Shown here: piece by piece, positions 1-6,757 of the stretch
How the letters are laid out: each line of letters begins with the position of its first letter
Numbering within the stretch: the stretch's first letter is position 1
Origin: Xanthobacteraceae bacterium
Lineage (GTDB): Bacteria > Pseudomonadota > Alphaproteobacteria > Rhizobiales > Xanthobacteraceae
Assembly: GCA_030039105.1 (NCBI GenBank)
Contig: JASHQO010000265.1
Location: forward strand, 1 to 11,430
Direction: 5' to 3'
Length of the DNA: 11,430 bases
Notes under the pieces: model-generated
The model's input: only the letters and a program-made list of their open reading frames with translations
Told to the model about the DNA's origin: nothing
The model's database searches: none
Position numbers and translations under genes: made by a program

Positions 1-39
1 TATCAACAGCGCCAGCCCCGCTAGGAAAAGGCGCATCAT
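1..39 (-). CDS. N-terminus of a downstream gene with hydrophobic leader (partial, runs off the left edge)
   Basis: On the minus strand the stop of the 36-2177 gene (TGA, 38-36) overlaps two tandem ATG codons at 39-37 and 36-34. The first gives a classic ATGA 4-base overlap. The 13 visible codons read MMRLFLAGLALLI: a short positive start followed by an uninterrupted hydrophobic run, as in a signal peptide or first membrane helix. The overlap implies translational coupling with the large membrane protein upstream, so the product is probably exported or membrane-bound and functionally linked to it. The rest of the gene lies outside the window and no family can be named. The second ATG is an equally possible start. 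Confidence 0.5.
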   Translation of the reverse strand, partial: MMRLFLAGLALLI

Positions 40-2177
40 CTGGTCCCGCTGTTGTCTTGCCCGGCCACGCGTTTCCAAGCCACCAGGCGTTCGCCTTCGC
101 CGTCCTTTTGAAACCGCGTGCCAAGCAGAGGACCGACGGCTTTGTCCAAGTCGGCAAGCGAAATGTCCGGTTGGCCGTTCGACCCCTTGGGCACGAACAG
201 GTAGTTGGCGCTATCGATCCGCCGCAGCGATTCTTCGAGCTGAACGCGCGTAAAAATATCCGCAGACGGCAGGAAGAACATGAGTGGCGCCCGTTGCGCC
301 GCCAGGAGATAGGCCCAGTCGTAAACGTCCGAGACGACTGCGACTTGCTCGTCTGGCTGCGTGCGGGATGTTATCAATTCTACATCGGAGGCGGCGGGAA
401 GGTTGGGCACGCAGTCCATTCGGACGCAGCCTTTCGGGCGCGCGAAAGGCCATTTCAGCAAGGATGGAAAATTGGCCCACGCGCGCAAGCCATAGCGACC
501 GGGATTGCGGTCTTCAGACGGCGAGTAAACAAACGCCACCGCAAGAATGATCATCCCTGCCGCGACGACGCTTCGCAGCGGATAGGCGCGCTGGCGCCAA
601 CCGCGCAGGGCCGTCTGTTCGGGCGTGTCGCGCGGCAAGCCGACATAGCTACCTTGCACGATCATGTTGGGATCGATACGACGAATGAGCGCAAGGCACC
701 ACCATCCGAGAACGCTGAACGGCCCGATCGCGCTCATTTGCCAGACTGCGGCGAGCGACATGTTCCCATATTTGGCCAGCAACATCAGACCGGAGGCCGC
801 CAAAAATCCCAGCACCGCCATGCGCCGCTTCTCGAAGGAAGGCAGATTGGCGGCACGGACGATGACCGCCATCGTCGCCAGCGATGCGCCGGGAGCGACA
901 AAATGGTAGAGCCAGTTCCACTCGCCAAGAGTCCAATTCGCGGGCCATCCCCCAAAACCTGAAGTGCCGTAAAGGATAACGCCGTCAAACAAGCGACTGA
1001 CGAACTCGGGCTGGAATGTAGCCAGACCAAACGCAATAAAGAGTATTGCCGCGAAGACCGCGAGCGATATCGCGACGAACGCTATGATTGGCGGGATGAC
1101 ATAGGACCGCCATGGCTGGGTGAGAAAGATCGTCATCGGAGCGGCCACCATCATGACAATGCCGCTTTCAGTCTCAAGAAAAACGGACAGACCGGTTGCG
1201 GCGGCGATGGATGCGAGACGCGCCGGCCGACCGGGAGCCTCGGCCCAATAGCCCGTCAGCATCGCGCAGAGTGTCAACAGCGGGTAGCGCAGGATGCTGC
1301 TGCTGGGCGCAAAATAAGGCGCCGGGAAAACGGAGGGATAAACAAATCCTAAAATGAGCGGTATGAACGCCACGACGGCCGCCGCAATCCACGACCGATA
1401 AAGCCATTGCAGGATAAAAATCAGGTGTGCGTAGAACAACCATGTCGCGACGATGACAATAACGACATAGGCCAGTACCGCATGCTGCGCCGACTGTCCC
1501 ATGATAAAGTGAAAAAGCCAGGGAACTCCGATGCTGTATTGCGTGTAGTAGTCTAATCCGGGAAGCAGCCCGTTTCCCAAGGAATAAAGGGCCGGACCAA
1601 TCAGGAAGGAGACCGGGTGAATGTTCAACCCTATTCTTGCCGCCACCTGCTCGAACGAAGACGGGACAAGGACCAAGGTCATGACGCCGAGGATCACGAG
1701 GTATGGCCAGCGTTTTGGATTATCCTCGGACACCGGCCTCGAGCATTGAGCGATCGCAGCAAGGGGCTGGCCGTGCAGATACGTGAGCCCTGCAAGAGCG
1801 CCGCCGATAGCGATCGCCGCGAAGGTCGGAACGAGGAATGACGCACCCGCCAGCGTCCTGGAGATAATTAGGTTGCCGAAGGGCACCGAGAGAACGAGTG
1901 CCAGCCAAAAACACCAGCCGGCGACTTTCCCCGGCAAAATTCTATAGGTCGCGAAATAGCTGCAAATTCCTCCCAGGATGAGGGACAGTAGGTAAAATCC
2001 CTTCTCGCGCGGCTTCAGCCAGACGCCCGGCAAATCCCAAGCAAGCAATCCTTCCGGCATTGCTGTCGGCCGGCCGTCGGCCGGGAATGCGATCCGTGCT
2101 ATTGCGACGGCGAGAAGTGCACCAGCGACGACCCCAAGGCATGCCTGCGCGAACAAACGAACGGATCGGATCGGCAT
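36..2177 (-). CDS. Large polytopic membrane protein, probable GT-C-type glycosyltransferase (713 aa)
   Basis: This is a hydrophobic protein with roughly a dozen membrane helices spread over residues 8-550 and a soluble tail (about 555-713). In the middle of the membrane part is GNGLLPGLDYYTQYSIGVPW (201-220), with an acidic D209 and aromatics in an extracytoplasmic-type loop, and LFHF with H223 just after. In GT-C enzymes such an Asp/Glu loop binds the lipid-phosphate sugar or metal. The tail carries a C-x4-C pair (C584, C589) and a VAVVSD strand (592-597), suggesting a periplasmic alpha/beta domain. A membrane protein of this size beside other glycan genes fits a polyprenyl-phosphate-sugar-dependent transferase; a Wzy-like polymerase is the main alternative, and the call rests on architecture alone. 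The start is set at ATG 2177 because MPIRSVRLFAQACLG leads straight into a helix. The longer GTG start at 2273 would add 32 non-hydrophobic residues and leave only 12 bases to the divergent gene. Confidence 0.6.
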   Translation of the reverse strand: MPIRSVRLFAQACLGVVAGALLAVAIARIAFPADGRPTAMPEGLLAWDLPGVWLKPREKGFYLLSLILGGICSYFATYRILPGKVAGWCFWLALVLSVPFGNLIISRTLAGASFLVPTFAAIAIGGALAGLTYLHGQPLAAIAQCSRPVSEDNPKRWPYLVILGVMTLVLVPSSFEQVAARIGLNIHPVSFLIGPALYSLGNGLLPGLDYYTQYSIGVPWLFHFIMGQSAQHAVLAYVVIVIVATWLFYAHLIFILQWLYRSWIAAAVVAFIPLILGFVYPSVFPAPYFAPSSSILRYPLLTLCAMLTGYWAEAPGRPARLASIAAATGLSVFLETESGIVMMVAAPMTIFLTQPWRSYVIPPIIAFVAISLAVFAAILFIAFGLATFQPEFVSRLFDGVILYGTSGFGGWPANWTLGEWNWLYHFVAPGASLATMAVIVRAANLPSFEKRRMAVLGFLAASGLMLLAKYGNMSLAAVWQMSAIGPFSVLGWWCLALIRRIDPNMIVQGSYVGLPRDTPEQTALRGWRQRAYPLRSVVAAGMIILAVAFVYSPSEDRNPGRYGLRAWANFPSLLKWPFARPKGCVRMDCVPNLPAASDVELITSRTQPDEQVAVVSDVYDWAYLLAAQRAPLMFFLPSADIFTRVQLEESLRRIDSANYLFVPKGSNGQPDISLADLDKAVGPLLGTRFQKDGEGERLVAWKRVAGQDNSGTR

Positions 2178-2285
2178 TCCCCCGGCAGCTCCCAATTTGA
2201 CTTGAACGATAGCGCATGGCTGGATGACCTGCCAGCCGGTTGGCCGCAGCTCGAAACACGGCAATCCCTGCACGGACTCTAATGA
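2178..2285. promoter_or_regulatory. Divergent intergenic region with a 6-bp-arm inverted repeat (2218-2237)
   Basis: These 108 bases must drive both large membrane-protein genes if ATG 2177 and ATG 2286 are the true starts. At the centre lies a perfect inverted repeat, GGCTGG (2218-2223), 8-base spacer, CCAGCC (2232-2237), immediately followed by an imperfect 14-base palindrome at 2231-2244. On the plus strand TTGACT (2197-2202) resembles a -35 box, but the hexamer 17 bases on (CTGGAT) is a poor -10. No convincing minus-strand promoter is visible. Neither gene has a clear Shine-Dalgarno sequence. An operator is possible, but a 6-bp-arm repeat in GC-rich DNA is not rare. Confidence 0.25.
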
Positions 2286-4697
2286 ATGGCAACGGACTTT
2301 ATTTGGGGAGTTGTGCCCGTCCTGTTAGCCTGCCTCATCGCTTCATGGACCGCACCACGTTTCGCCGTTGCCGATCGAGCCGATGACAGACGCAAACCAC
2401 GCCTTGTATGGCTCGTGCCATTTGGATTTATCCTCCTGACGGCCGGCTTCAAGATTTACGATCCCTACAATACTTTGTTTTTTGATGGAAAATGGCTGCC
2501 ACACGCCGCCCACCTTGCCATCAGAATTCTGTTCTGTATCTATTTTTTTCTTATTTTATTTTGCGTCGGACAATCGGGGCTTATCCTGACCCGGAAAACC
2601 GGGCTGCTGCTCACGTTGGCGCCGTCGGAAGAGATTGCGATCTGCGCGCTGCTTGGATCATCGGTTCTTCGTTTCGCAATGTTTTTGATTGGATTCTTCT
2701 CAAGCTACGCTTGGCCGGCCCTGCTCACATTGGCGACTGCAGCACTTTTGATCGGAACGCCGCGATTTGTGCTATTATTGCGCAGTTCGCTGACGGCCTC
2801 CATGAGGTACTGGAACGGCGAAACGAATTCTACGGAAAAAATCGTTGTCGCAGCGATTATCGGCGCGTTGCTATCGGCGGTGCTAGCGGTTTCGATAGGA
2901 AAATTTCTTTATCCAAATGGCACCGGCGATTATTTCAGCCACTACTTGCCGTATTACAAGGAAGTAGCTCGAACCGGAAGCATTTGGCCAAATGAGGTCT
3001 GGTATCATTTTTTCATTTCGAAAGGATTCGGCGACGTCTTCTTTGCCGTCGTTTTGAGCGATCTTCTGGGTCCACTGGCCGTGTCTCAAGCGATGTTCGT
3101 GCTCGGCCTTGTCATTGTTTACGCGATGACGAAACGAGCATTCGACGATCGCATCGCCGCATTTTCCACCGCGGCCATTGTGGCAGCGGGATTCATCTGG
3201 ACCTTCGAGCAGCGCATCGGACTTGCGTACTGGGCGGAATTCGCCAAACAGCACGTTATTACATCCGTGCTTTTCATGGGGTGCGTTTGGACGAGTTGGC
3301 TTCAGCTTCACATGAAGAAGCTGCAAACTTGGGGTTGGACGATAGTTTCCATCTCGATCTATTGCGGTCTTGTGTTGGCCAGGCCGCAGTTTTTCGTCCT
3401 CATCGCCGTTTTTCTCTCGCTTATGACGGTCTATGCGTGGGTCTCGCAGCGCGGGCGATGCGTCGCGATGTATCTCGCGATCTTGCTCGCTGGCGCTGGA
3501 GCCGTCGGAGCCATGCTCGCTCTGAATTATTCAATAACCGGGCTTGCAGAGGTGACGCCGTTTCGAACGTTCTGGCGGCATGCCGATCAGGCGCACTTTG
3601 CGACGTGGGTCAGTCCATTTTTGATGCTATTACTCGATTTGGGATCGTCCCCCGATTTAGGTTCGATTGCCATGCCGAATTTGAGTCAATTCAAACTTGT
3701 AAGCCTGCTGAGCGCCGTTTTTCGGATTGATCGGGCTGCTCCGGTTTTCGCATTGTGGGCCGTTCCCTTTCTGATTGTTGCCGCAAGCGGCCTGTTGCTT
3801 CTCAGATCGGGCGCAAGCAGGCTGCCGCTACCTGGAGGTCTCAGGTCAAGCACCGCTGCGCTGACGTGCATGTTTGTCGCCTCAGTGCTTGTCTTTTTTT
3901 CCGTCAACCAGATAGGATCCATTTTCAGGCTCTATACATTTTGCATCTTTCCGGTCGTAATTTTCGCGCTATTGCCTTTCGTTGTGGTGCGCTCGGCGTT
4001 CAGGGAGGCAGGATGGGCTCGTGCGGTGACCGGTCTGGCGCTTGGCGCGATATCGATCGCCGCTGTCCCCTCGGCCGTAAAGCAGATTCCCCCACAACAG
4101 AGGAGCGCCTATTCCTCCTTTGCGGTGGGATTGTCGAGTATGAAGGACGCTTATGCAGGTCAGAATGCGGTTTGGGAAGAGGGGCTGGCGATCGTGAAAG
4201 TAGCCGGGCCGGACGTTGCGGTATGGTCCTCGCAAATCACCGGCCAGTTCTGTGTGGCGCCTGGATGCAATTTCGAGACATTCTTTTCATACTCGATGGG
4301 GCCGGATTGGCACGTCATCATGTTCGATGATCCGGCACACGCGCGTGCAGCGCTTGAAAGGGCCGGCCTGAATCACTTTGCCATAGACACCAGCAAGCCG
4401 TTCTTTGATCTGCTGCCTTATTCGCCGTTATTCGCGCCGGACCACATCCGGGATCATCTGGCGCTCGAATGGACGAATGGAACGGTGTATCTGTTGACGT
4501 GGCCCGGCCCAGGCACGCGCCCTCTTCCCCCTGATTTTACCGCCGCATATCTAAAGAGCATGCAAGCGGCAATGACGTTCGCCGATTTTCCCGGGATGTA
4601 CGACGATCTTCGTGACGTTTATGTGAAGTGGAAGGCAGACCCACACTGGCCCATTGCGCTAGACTTAGGCAGACCGCGACCAAGAGGCTGGCAATAA
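2286..4697 (+). CDS. Large polytopic membrane protein, probable GT-C-type glycosyltransferase (803 aa)
   Basis: The protein has many membrane helices over residues 5-595 and a soluble C-terminal part (about 598-803). After the helix around 188-205 comes NGTGDYFSHYLPYYKEV (211-227), with D215, H219 and a tyrosine cluster, then WYHFFISKGFGD (239-250). An acidic-aromatic loop of this kind after an early helix is the hallmark region of GT-C transferases. RLYTFCIFP (548-556) precedes late helices. The C-terminal region has VAVWSS (644-649) and a C-x4-C pair (C656, C661), suggesting an oxidising periplasmic location. The overall plan resembles the divergent 713-aa protein, though I cannot align them confidently. 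The ATG at 2286 gives an immediate N-terminal helix; no Shine-Dalgarno is evident. The gene ends in tandem stops (TAA TAA). Its base composition is clearly lower in GC than the genes to its right (e.g. the T-rich run at 2540-2565), suggesting separate acquisition. Donor and acceptor are unknown. Confidence 0.6.
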   Translation: MATDFIWGVVPVLLACLIASWTAPRFAVADRADDRRKPRLVWLVPFGFILLTAGFKIYDPYNTLFFDGKWLPHAAHLAIRILFCIYFFLILFCVGQSGLILTRKTGLLLTLAPSEEIAICALLGSSVLRFAMFLIGFFSSYAWPALLTLATAALLIGTPRFVLLLRSSLTASMRYWNGETNSTEKIVVAAIIGALLSAVLAVSIGKFLYPNGTGDYFSHYLPYYKEVARTGSIWPNEVWYHFFISKGFGDVFFAVVLSDLLGPLAVSQAMFVLGLVIVYAMTKRAFDDRIAAFSTAAIVAAGFIWTFEQRIGLAYWAEFAKQHVITSVLFMGCVWTSWLQLHMKKLQTWGWTIVSISIYCGLVLARPQFFVLIAVFLSLMTVYAWVSQRGRCVAMYLAILLAGAGAVGAMLALNYSITGLAEVTPFRTFWRHADQAHFATWVSPFLMLLLDLGSSPDLGSIAMPNLSQFKLVSLLSAVFRIDRAAPVFALWAVPFLIVAASGLLLLRSGASRLPLPGGLRSSTAALTCMFVASVLVFFSVNQIGSIFRLYTFCIFPVVIFALLPFVVVRSAFREAGWARAVTGLALGAISIAAVPSAVKQIPPQQRSAYSSFAVGLSSMKDAYAGQNAVWEEGLAIVKVAGPDVAVWSSQITGQFCVAPGCNFETFFSYSMGPDWHVIMFDDPAHARAALERAGLNHFAIDTSKPFFDLLPYSPLFAPDHIRDHLALEWTNGTVYLLTWPGPGTRPLPPDFTAAYLKSMQAAMTFADFPGMYDDLRDVYVKWKADPHWPIALDLGRPRPRGWQ

Positions 4698-4742
4698 TAA
4701 ACGCAGCCGACGCGAGACGATCACCGCGCGCCGGTCGCGGTC
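4672..4742. repeat. Perfect 10-bp inverted repeat spanning a convergent gene junction
   Basis: GACCGCGACC (4672-4681) in the tail of the 803-aa gene is exactly mirrored by GGTCGCGGTC (4733-4742) in the tail of the convergent methyltransferase gene, with 51 bases between. Inside the loop GGCTG (4686-4690) and CAGCC (4704-4708) can also pair. Only 23 bases separate the two stop codons. The position suits a bidirectional transcription end, but there is no U-run after either arm, so it is not a standard intrinsic terminator. An arm of this length within 80 bases is expected about once per window by chance. Confidence 0.3.
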
Positions 4743-5461
4743 AGGCCGTACATGTCGACGGTGCACAGCATGTTCCAGAAGCGGCTCGCCTCAATGCGCG
4801 GTTCGAGCGGCTTGAGCCAGCGATAGACGAAACTCGGCGTGAAATTGGGAAACAGATTGACGCGCTGCCAGATCTTGGTGTGCCAGCCGGCGGCATCGAA
4901 GATCGCAATCAAATCCTTGGCGCGGAAGCTGTCTTCGCCGGCGGCGCGATAGCTCGGGGTGAACTCGAGCGCCTTGCGCACGAGGTGATTGCCGTTGGGT
5001 TCGAGCACGATCATCTTGTCGGTGCGGCGCGCCAGGGACCGGACGATGTCGGGAGTAGCGGCTTTGACGTGGTGCAGGATGCCGAGCAGGAAGGCGCCGT
5101 CATAGCGTGGCAGCGAATCGTAATCGAACGTGATCAGGTCGGCAGCGCGAAAACTCGCGCCATTGCGCGATTCGGCCTCGGCGCGCCGGATGGCGGGCTC
5201 GGATTTGTCGAGGCCTTCGACGGCGCGATAGCGATCCGCCAATATCTGATTGGCGAAGGCGCCGTCGCCGCAACCGAAATCGAGGACGCGCCCATCCGCC
5301 GGCACGCCGAGCTCACGGGCGATATCGAGCGCGATCTGCCACAAGCGGCCGCGGACATTGGCCTCGATATCGGCGCTGCTGTACATCGCTTGGCCGTAGC
5401 CCTGCTCGCCGGCGCGGTCCCAATAGGCATCGCCTCTGCTCTGGGCCGGATTGCCGCTCAT
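4721..5461 (-). CDS. Class I SAM-dependent methyltransferase (246 aa)
   Basis: This is a Rossmann-fold methyltransferase. Motif I is VLDFGCGDGAFA (59-70), the SAM-binding glycine loop. GLDKS with D85 is the likely ribose-binding acid at the end of strand 2, AADLI (106-110) is motif II/III, YDGAFLLGILHHV (120-132) is motif IV with a His pair, and VLEPNGNH (152-159) follows. The EPNG form is common in methyltransferases of cell-surface polysaccharide clusters, so a sugar or glycan-lipid acceptor is inferred; the substrate cannot be read from sequence. The start at ATG 5461 is supported by AAAGG six bases upstream (5472-5468). The frame stays open far upstream through the flippase gene, but that extension is a shadow in GC-rich DNA. 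It lies 77 bases downstream of the flippase-like gene on the same strand, probably one transcript. Confidence 0.88.
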   Translation of the reverse strand: MSGNPAQSRGDAYWDRAGEQGYGQAMYSSADIEANVRGRLWQIALDIARELGVPADGRVLDFGCGDGAFANQILADRYRAVEGLDKSEPAIRRAEAESRNGASFRAADLITFDYDSLPRYDGAFLLGILHHVKAATPDIVRSLARRTDKMIVLEPNGNHLVRKALEFTPSYRAAGEDSFRAKDLIAIFDAAGWHTKIWQRVNLFPNFTPSFVYRWLKPLEPRIEASRFWNMLCTVDMYGLTATGAR

Positions 5462-5467
5462 GATGCG

Positions 5468-5472
5468 CCTTT
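5468..5472 (-). promoter_or_regulatory. Ribosome binding site for the methyltransferase at 5461
   Basis: AAAGG on the minus strand sits six bases before ATG 5461. It decides the start in a frame that otherwise stays open for another 404 codons upstream. Confidence 0.5.
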
Positions 5473-5538
5473 CTGCAACGCTACGGTTCGCTGCGGCCCG
5501 GATCGTGCCGCATTCCTGGTTGGCAGCGCAAGCCGCCT

Positions 5539-6516
5539 CTATTTGGCCGGCGAGGCGGCATTGCGAGGATCGCGCAGGGTCAGCCAGACGACGCCGCCAG
5601 GCAGGCTCAGCAAGGTGTTGATCAGGCCGATCTCGACCGATAGCACCAGCGCCGCCTCGCGGTCGACGCCGAGCACGCCGAGCAGCGCCACCAGCGACAC
5701 TTCGCGCACCCCCCAGCCGGCGACCGACACCGGCAGCGCCACGACCAGCGTCATGATCGAGGTCACCGCGATCATCGGCACCGGACCGACGCCGATGCCC
5801 AAACTCTGGGCGATGCAATAGGCGCCGAGCCCGGCGCAGGCCGCCGAGACCAGCGCGAAGCCGAGCGCGACGAGGCCGGCGCGGCCGACCAGCAGCCGCA
5901 CGTCCTCGGCCATGCGCAGCAGCAAATGGATGAGCCGCTGATGCCGCCAGCGACTGAGCAGGCGCTCGATCGGGCCAAGGAGCGATAGTCCGGCCGCTGC
6001 GGCCACCAGAATGGCCGCGCCGCCGATCCACGCCGTCCTCGCATAGGGACTCGGCACTGCCGGCAAGGTTGCGAGTGCCAGCATGATCAAAGCGACGACC
6101 GTGATAACGCGATCGACCATGATTGAGAGCACGATCTGAGTGAGCGACAGATCGAAACGACGCGCCAGCCAGGCGCGAGCAACGTCGCCGCCGACGGTGC
6201 CGATCGGCAGGCAGTTGAAGAAAATGCTGGCGTAGAACACCGCCTGCACGCTTGCCGCGGACGGCAGCGGCCCGCGCATCAAGGCGCACAGGATCGAGCG
6301 CCAGCGTTCGCCCCCGAGAACGATTTGCAGCAAAAAGAAAATTGCCGCGACCGCGAGCAGACCTCGATTCTGGGTCGCCAACAGACGCGCAAACACCTGT
6401 TTGTCGATGCCGCGGAATACGAAAAAAAGCGTGACTGCGGTGAGCGCAAAGGAAAACGCCAGCGCCAGCCAATGGCGATGCGTCTGCGGACGCGATGTCG
6501 AGTCCTGAACTAACAA
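5539..6516 (-). CDS. Flippase-like membrane protein, LPG-synthase transmembrane domain (UPF0104/YbhN type, 325 aa)
   Basis: This is a multi-helix membrane protein (about eight helices, residues 15-315) with the signature segments of the family annotated as lysylphosphatidylglycerol synthase transmembrane region: ERW (70-72) after helix 2, NCLPIGTVGGDVARAW (101-116) with the GGD-x2-R core, MVDR (133-136), and PVSVAGWGVREVS (262-274) followed by SLPGG (304-308). The family includes the membrane part of MprF and many stand-alone proteins next to glycosyltransferases, where a lipid-flipping or lipid-linked-sugar role is proposed but mostly unproven. It lacks the soluble MprF aminoacyl-transfer domain, so it is not a full MprF. 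The start is uncertain: TTG 6516 is used because no ATG or GTG precedes the first helix in frame, and its Shine-Dalgarno is weak. It is first in a likely two-gene unit with the methyltransferase and divergent from the acyltransferase. Confidence 0.85.
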   Translation of the reverse strand: MLVQDSTSRPQTHRHWLALAFSFALTAVTLFFVFRGIDKQVFARLLATQNRGLLAVAAIFFLLQIVLGGERWRSILCALMRGPLPSAASVQAVFYASIFFNCLPIGTVGGDVARAWLARRFDLSLTQIVLSIMVDRVITVVALIMLALATLPAVPSPYARTAWIGGAAILVAAAAGLSLLGPIERLLSRWRHQRLIHLLLRMAEDVRLLVGRAGLVALGFALVSAACAGLGAYCIAQSLGIGVGPVPMIAVTSIMTLVVALPVSVAGWGVREVSLVALLGVLGVDREAALVLSVEIGLINTLLSLPGGVVWLTLRDPRNAASPAK

Positions 6517-6753
6517 GGGGACGTGCCCTAGCCCGGTATGGCCTGCTGTGCCGTGAGGCGGCCCTTTTGGCAGCTTTGCCGGCGCGCCTCAAGGGCTGCC
6601 GGCGGCGATGGGGCGCAGACGCCCGGCGGCGGTGACGGCGGGACGCGGCCTGCTTTGCCGCGTGGACTTCCAACTGAAGAGGAAAATGCCTACGGTCGCG
6701 AGCCGTTTTCGGTTCCTACGGCCTTGCCAAGGCGGTTTTCGCGGTCCGCGTCA
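6517..6753. promoter_or_regulatory. Structured divergent intergenic region between flippase-like and acyltransferase genes
   Basis: The 237 bases hold three separate dyads. GGCGGCCCTT (6557-6566) pairs with AAGGGCTGCC (6591-6600), one pair being G-U in RNA, with a nested GGCA-GCTT-TGCC hairpin (6569-6580). ACGCGGC (6643-6649), a 7-base loop and GCCGCGT (6657-6663) form a perfect hairpin. GCCTTG-C-CAAGGC (6721-6733) is a tight palindrome 20 bases before the acyltransferase ATG. No good -10/-35 pair was found on either strand. The structures could shape a leader RNA or bind a regulator; high GC raises the chance rate. Confidence 0.3.
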
Positions 6754-6757
6754 ATGA
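6686..6757 (+). CDS. Possible 23-aa upstream ORF coupled to the acyltransferase
   Basis: ATG 6686 follows the purine run GAAGAGGAA (6676-6684), the best Shine-Dalgarno-like stretch in this intergenic region, although the spacing (2-3 bases) is tight. The ORF starts MPTVASRFRF, has five arginines in 23 codons, and ends with TGA at 6755-6757. That stop overlaps the acyltransferase ATG (6754-6756) as ATGA, the usual coupling arrangement. The acyltransferase start has no Shine-Dalgarno of its own, which makes re-initiation plausible. The 6721-6733 palindrome lies inside the ORF. No homology is claimed; it may equally be chance. Confidence 0.3.
   Translation: MPTVASRFRFLRPCQGGFRGPRQ

Noticed and set aside
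57..962. A 301-codon plus-strand frame antisense to the 713-aa membrane protein
   Set aside because: It is Arg/His/Gln-rich with no coherent features; the opposite strand encodes a consistent membrane protein with a typical C-terminal domain.
2197..2225. Plus-strand promoter TTGACT-N17-CTGGAT before the 803-aa gene
   Set aside because: The -35 is fair but the -10 matches only two of six positions, so it is mentioned only within the intergenic entry.
4628..5821. A 397-codon plus-strand open frame opposite the methyltransferase and flippase genes
   Set aside because: It runs antisense to two proteins with clear family motifs, its translation has no recognisable motif or membrane pattern, and long antisense frames are expected in GC-rich DNA.
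5462..6673. A 404-codon N-terminal extension of the first methyltransferase frame
   Set aside because: The extension is Arg/Ala-rich, out of frame with the real flippase-like gene it overlaps, and a ribosome site with ATG 5461 explains the start.
6538..6753. 72 extra N-terminal codons for the acyltransferase
   Set aside because: The residues are low-complexity and precede the conserved domain by far; ATG 6754 gives the normal family N-terminus.
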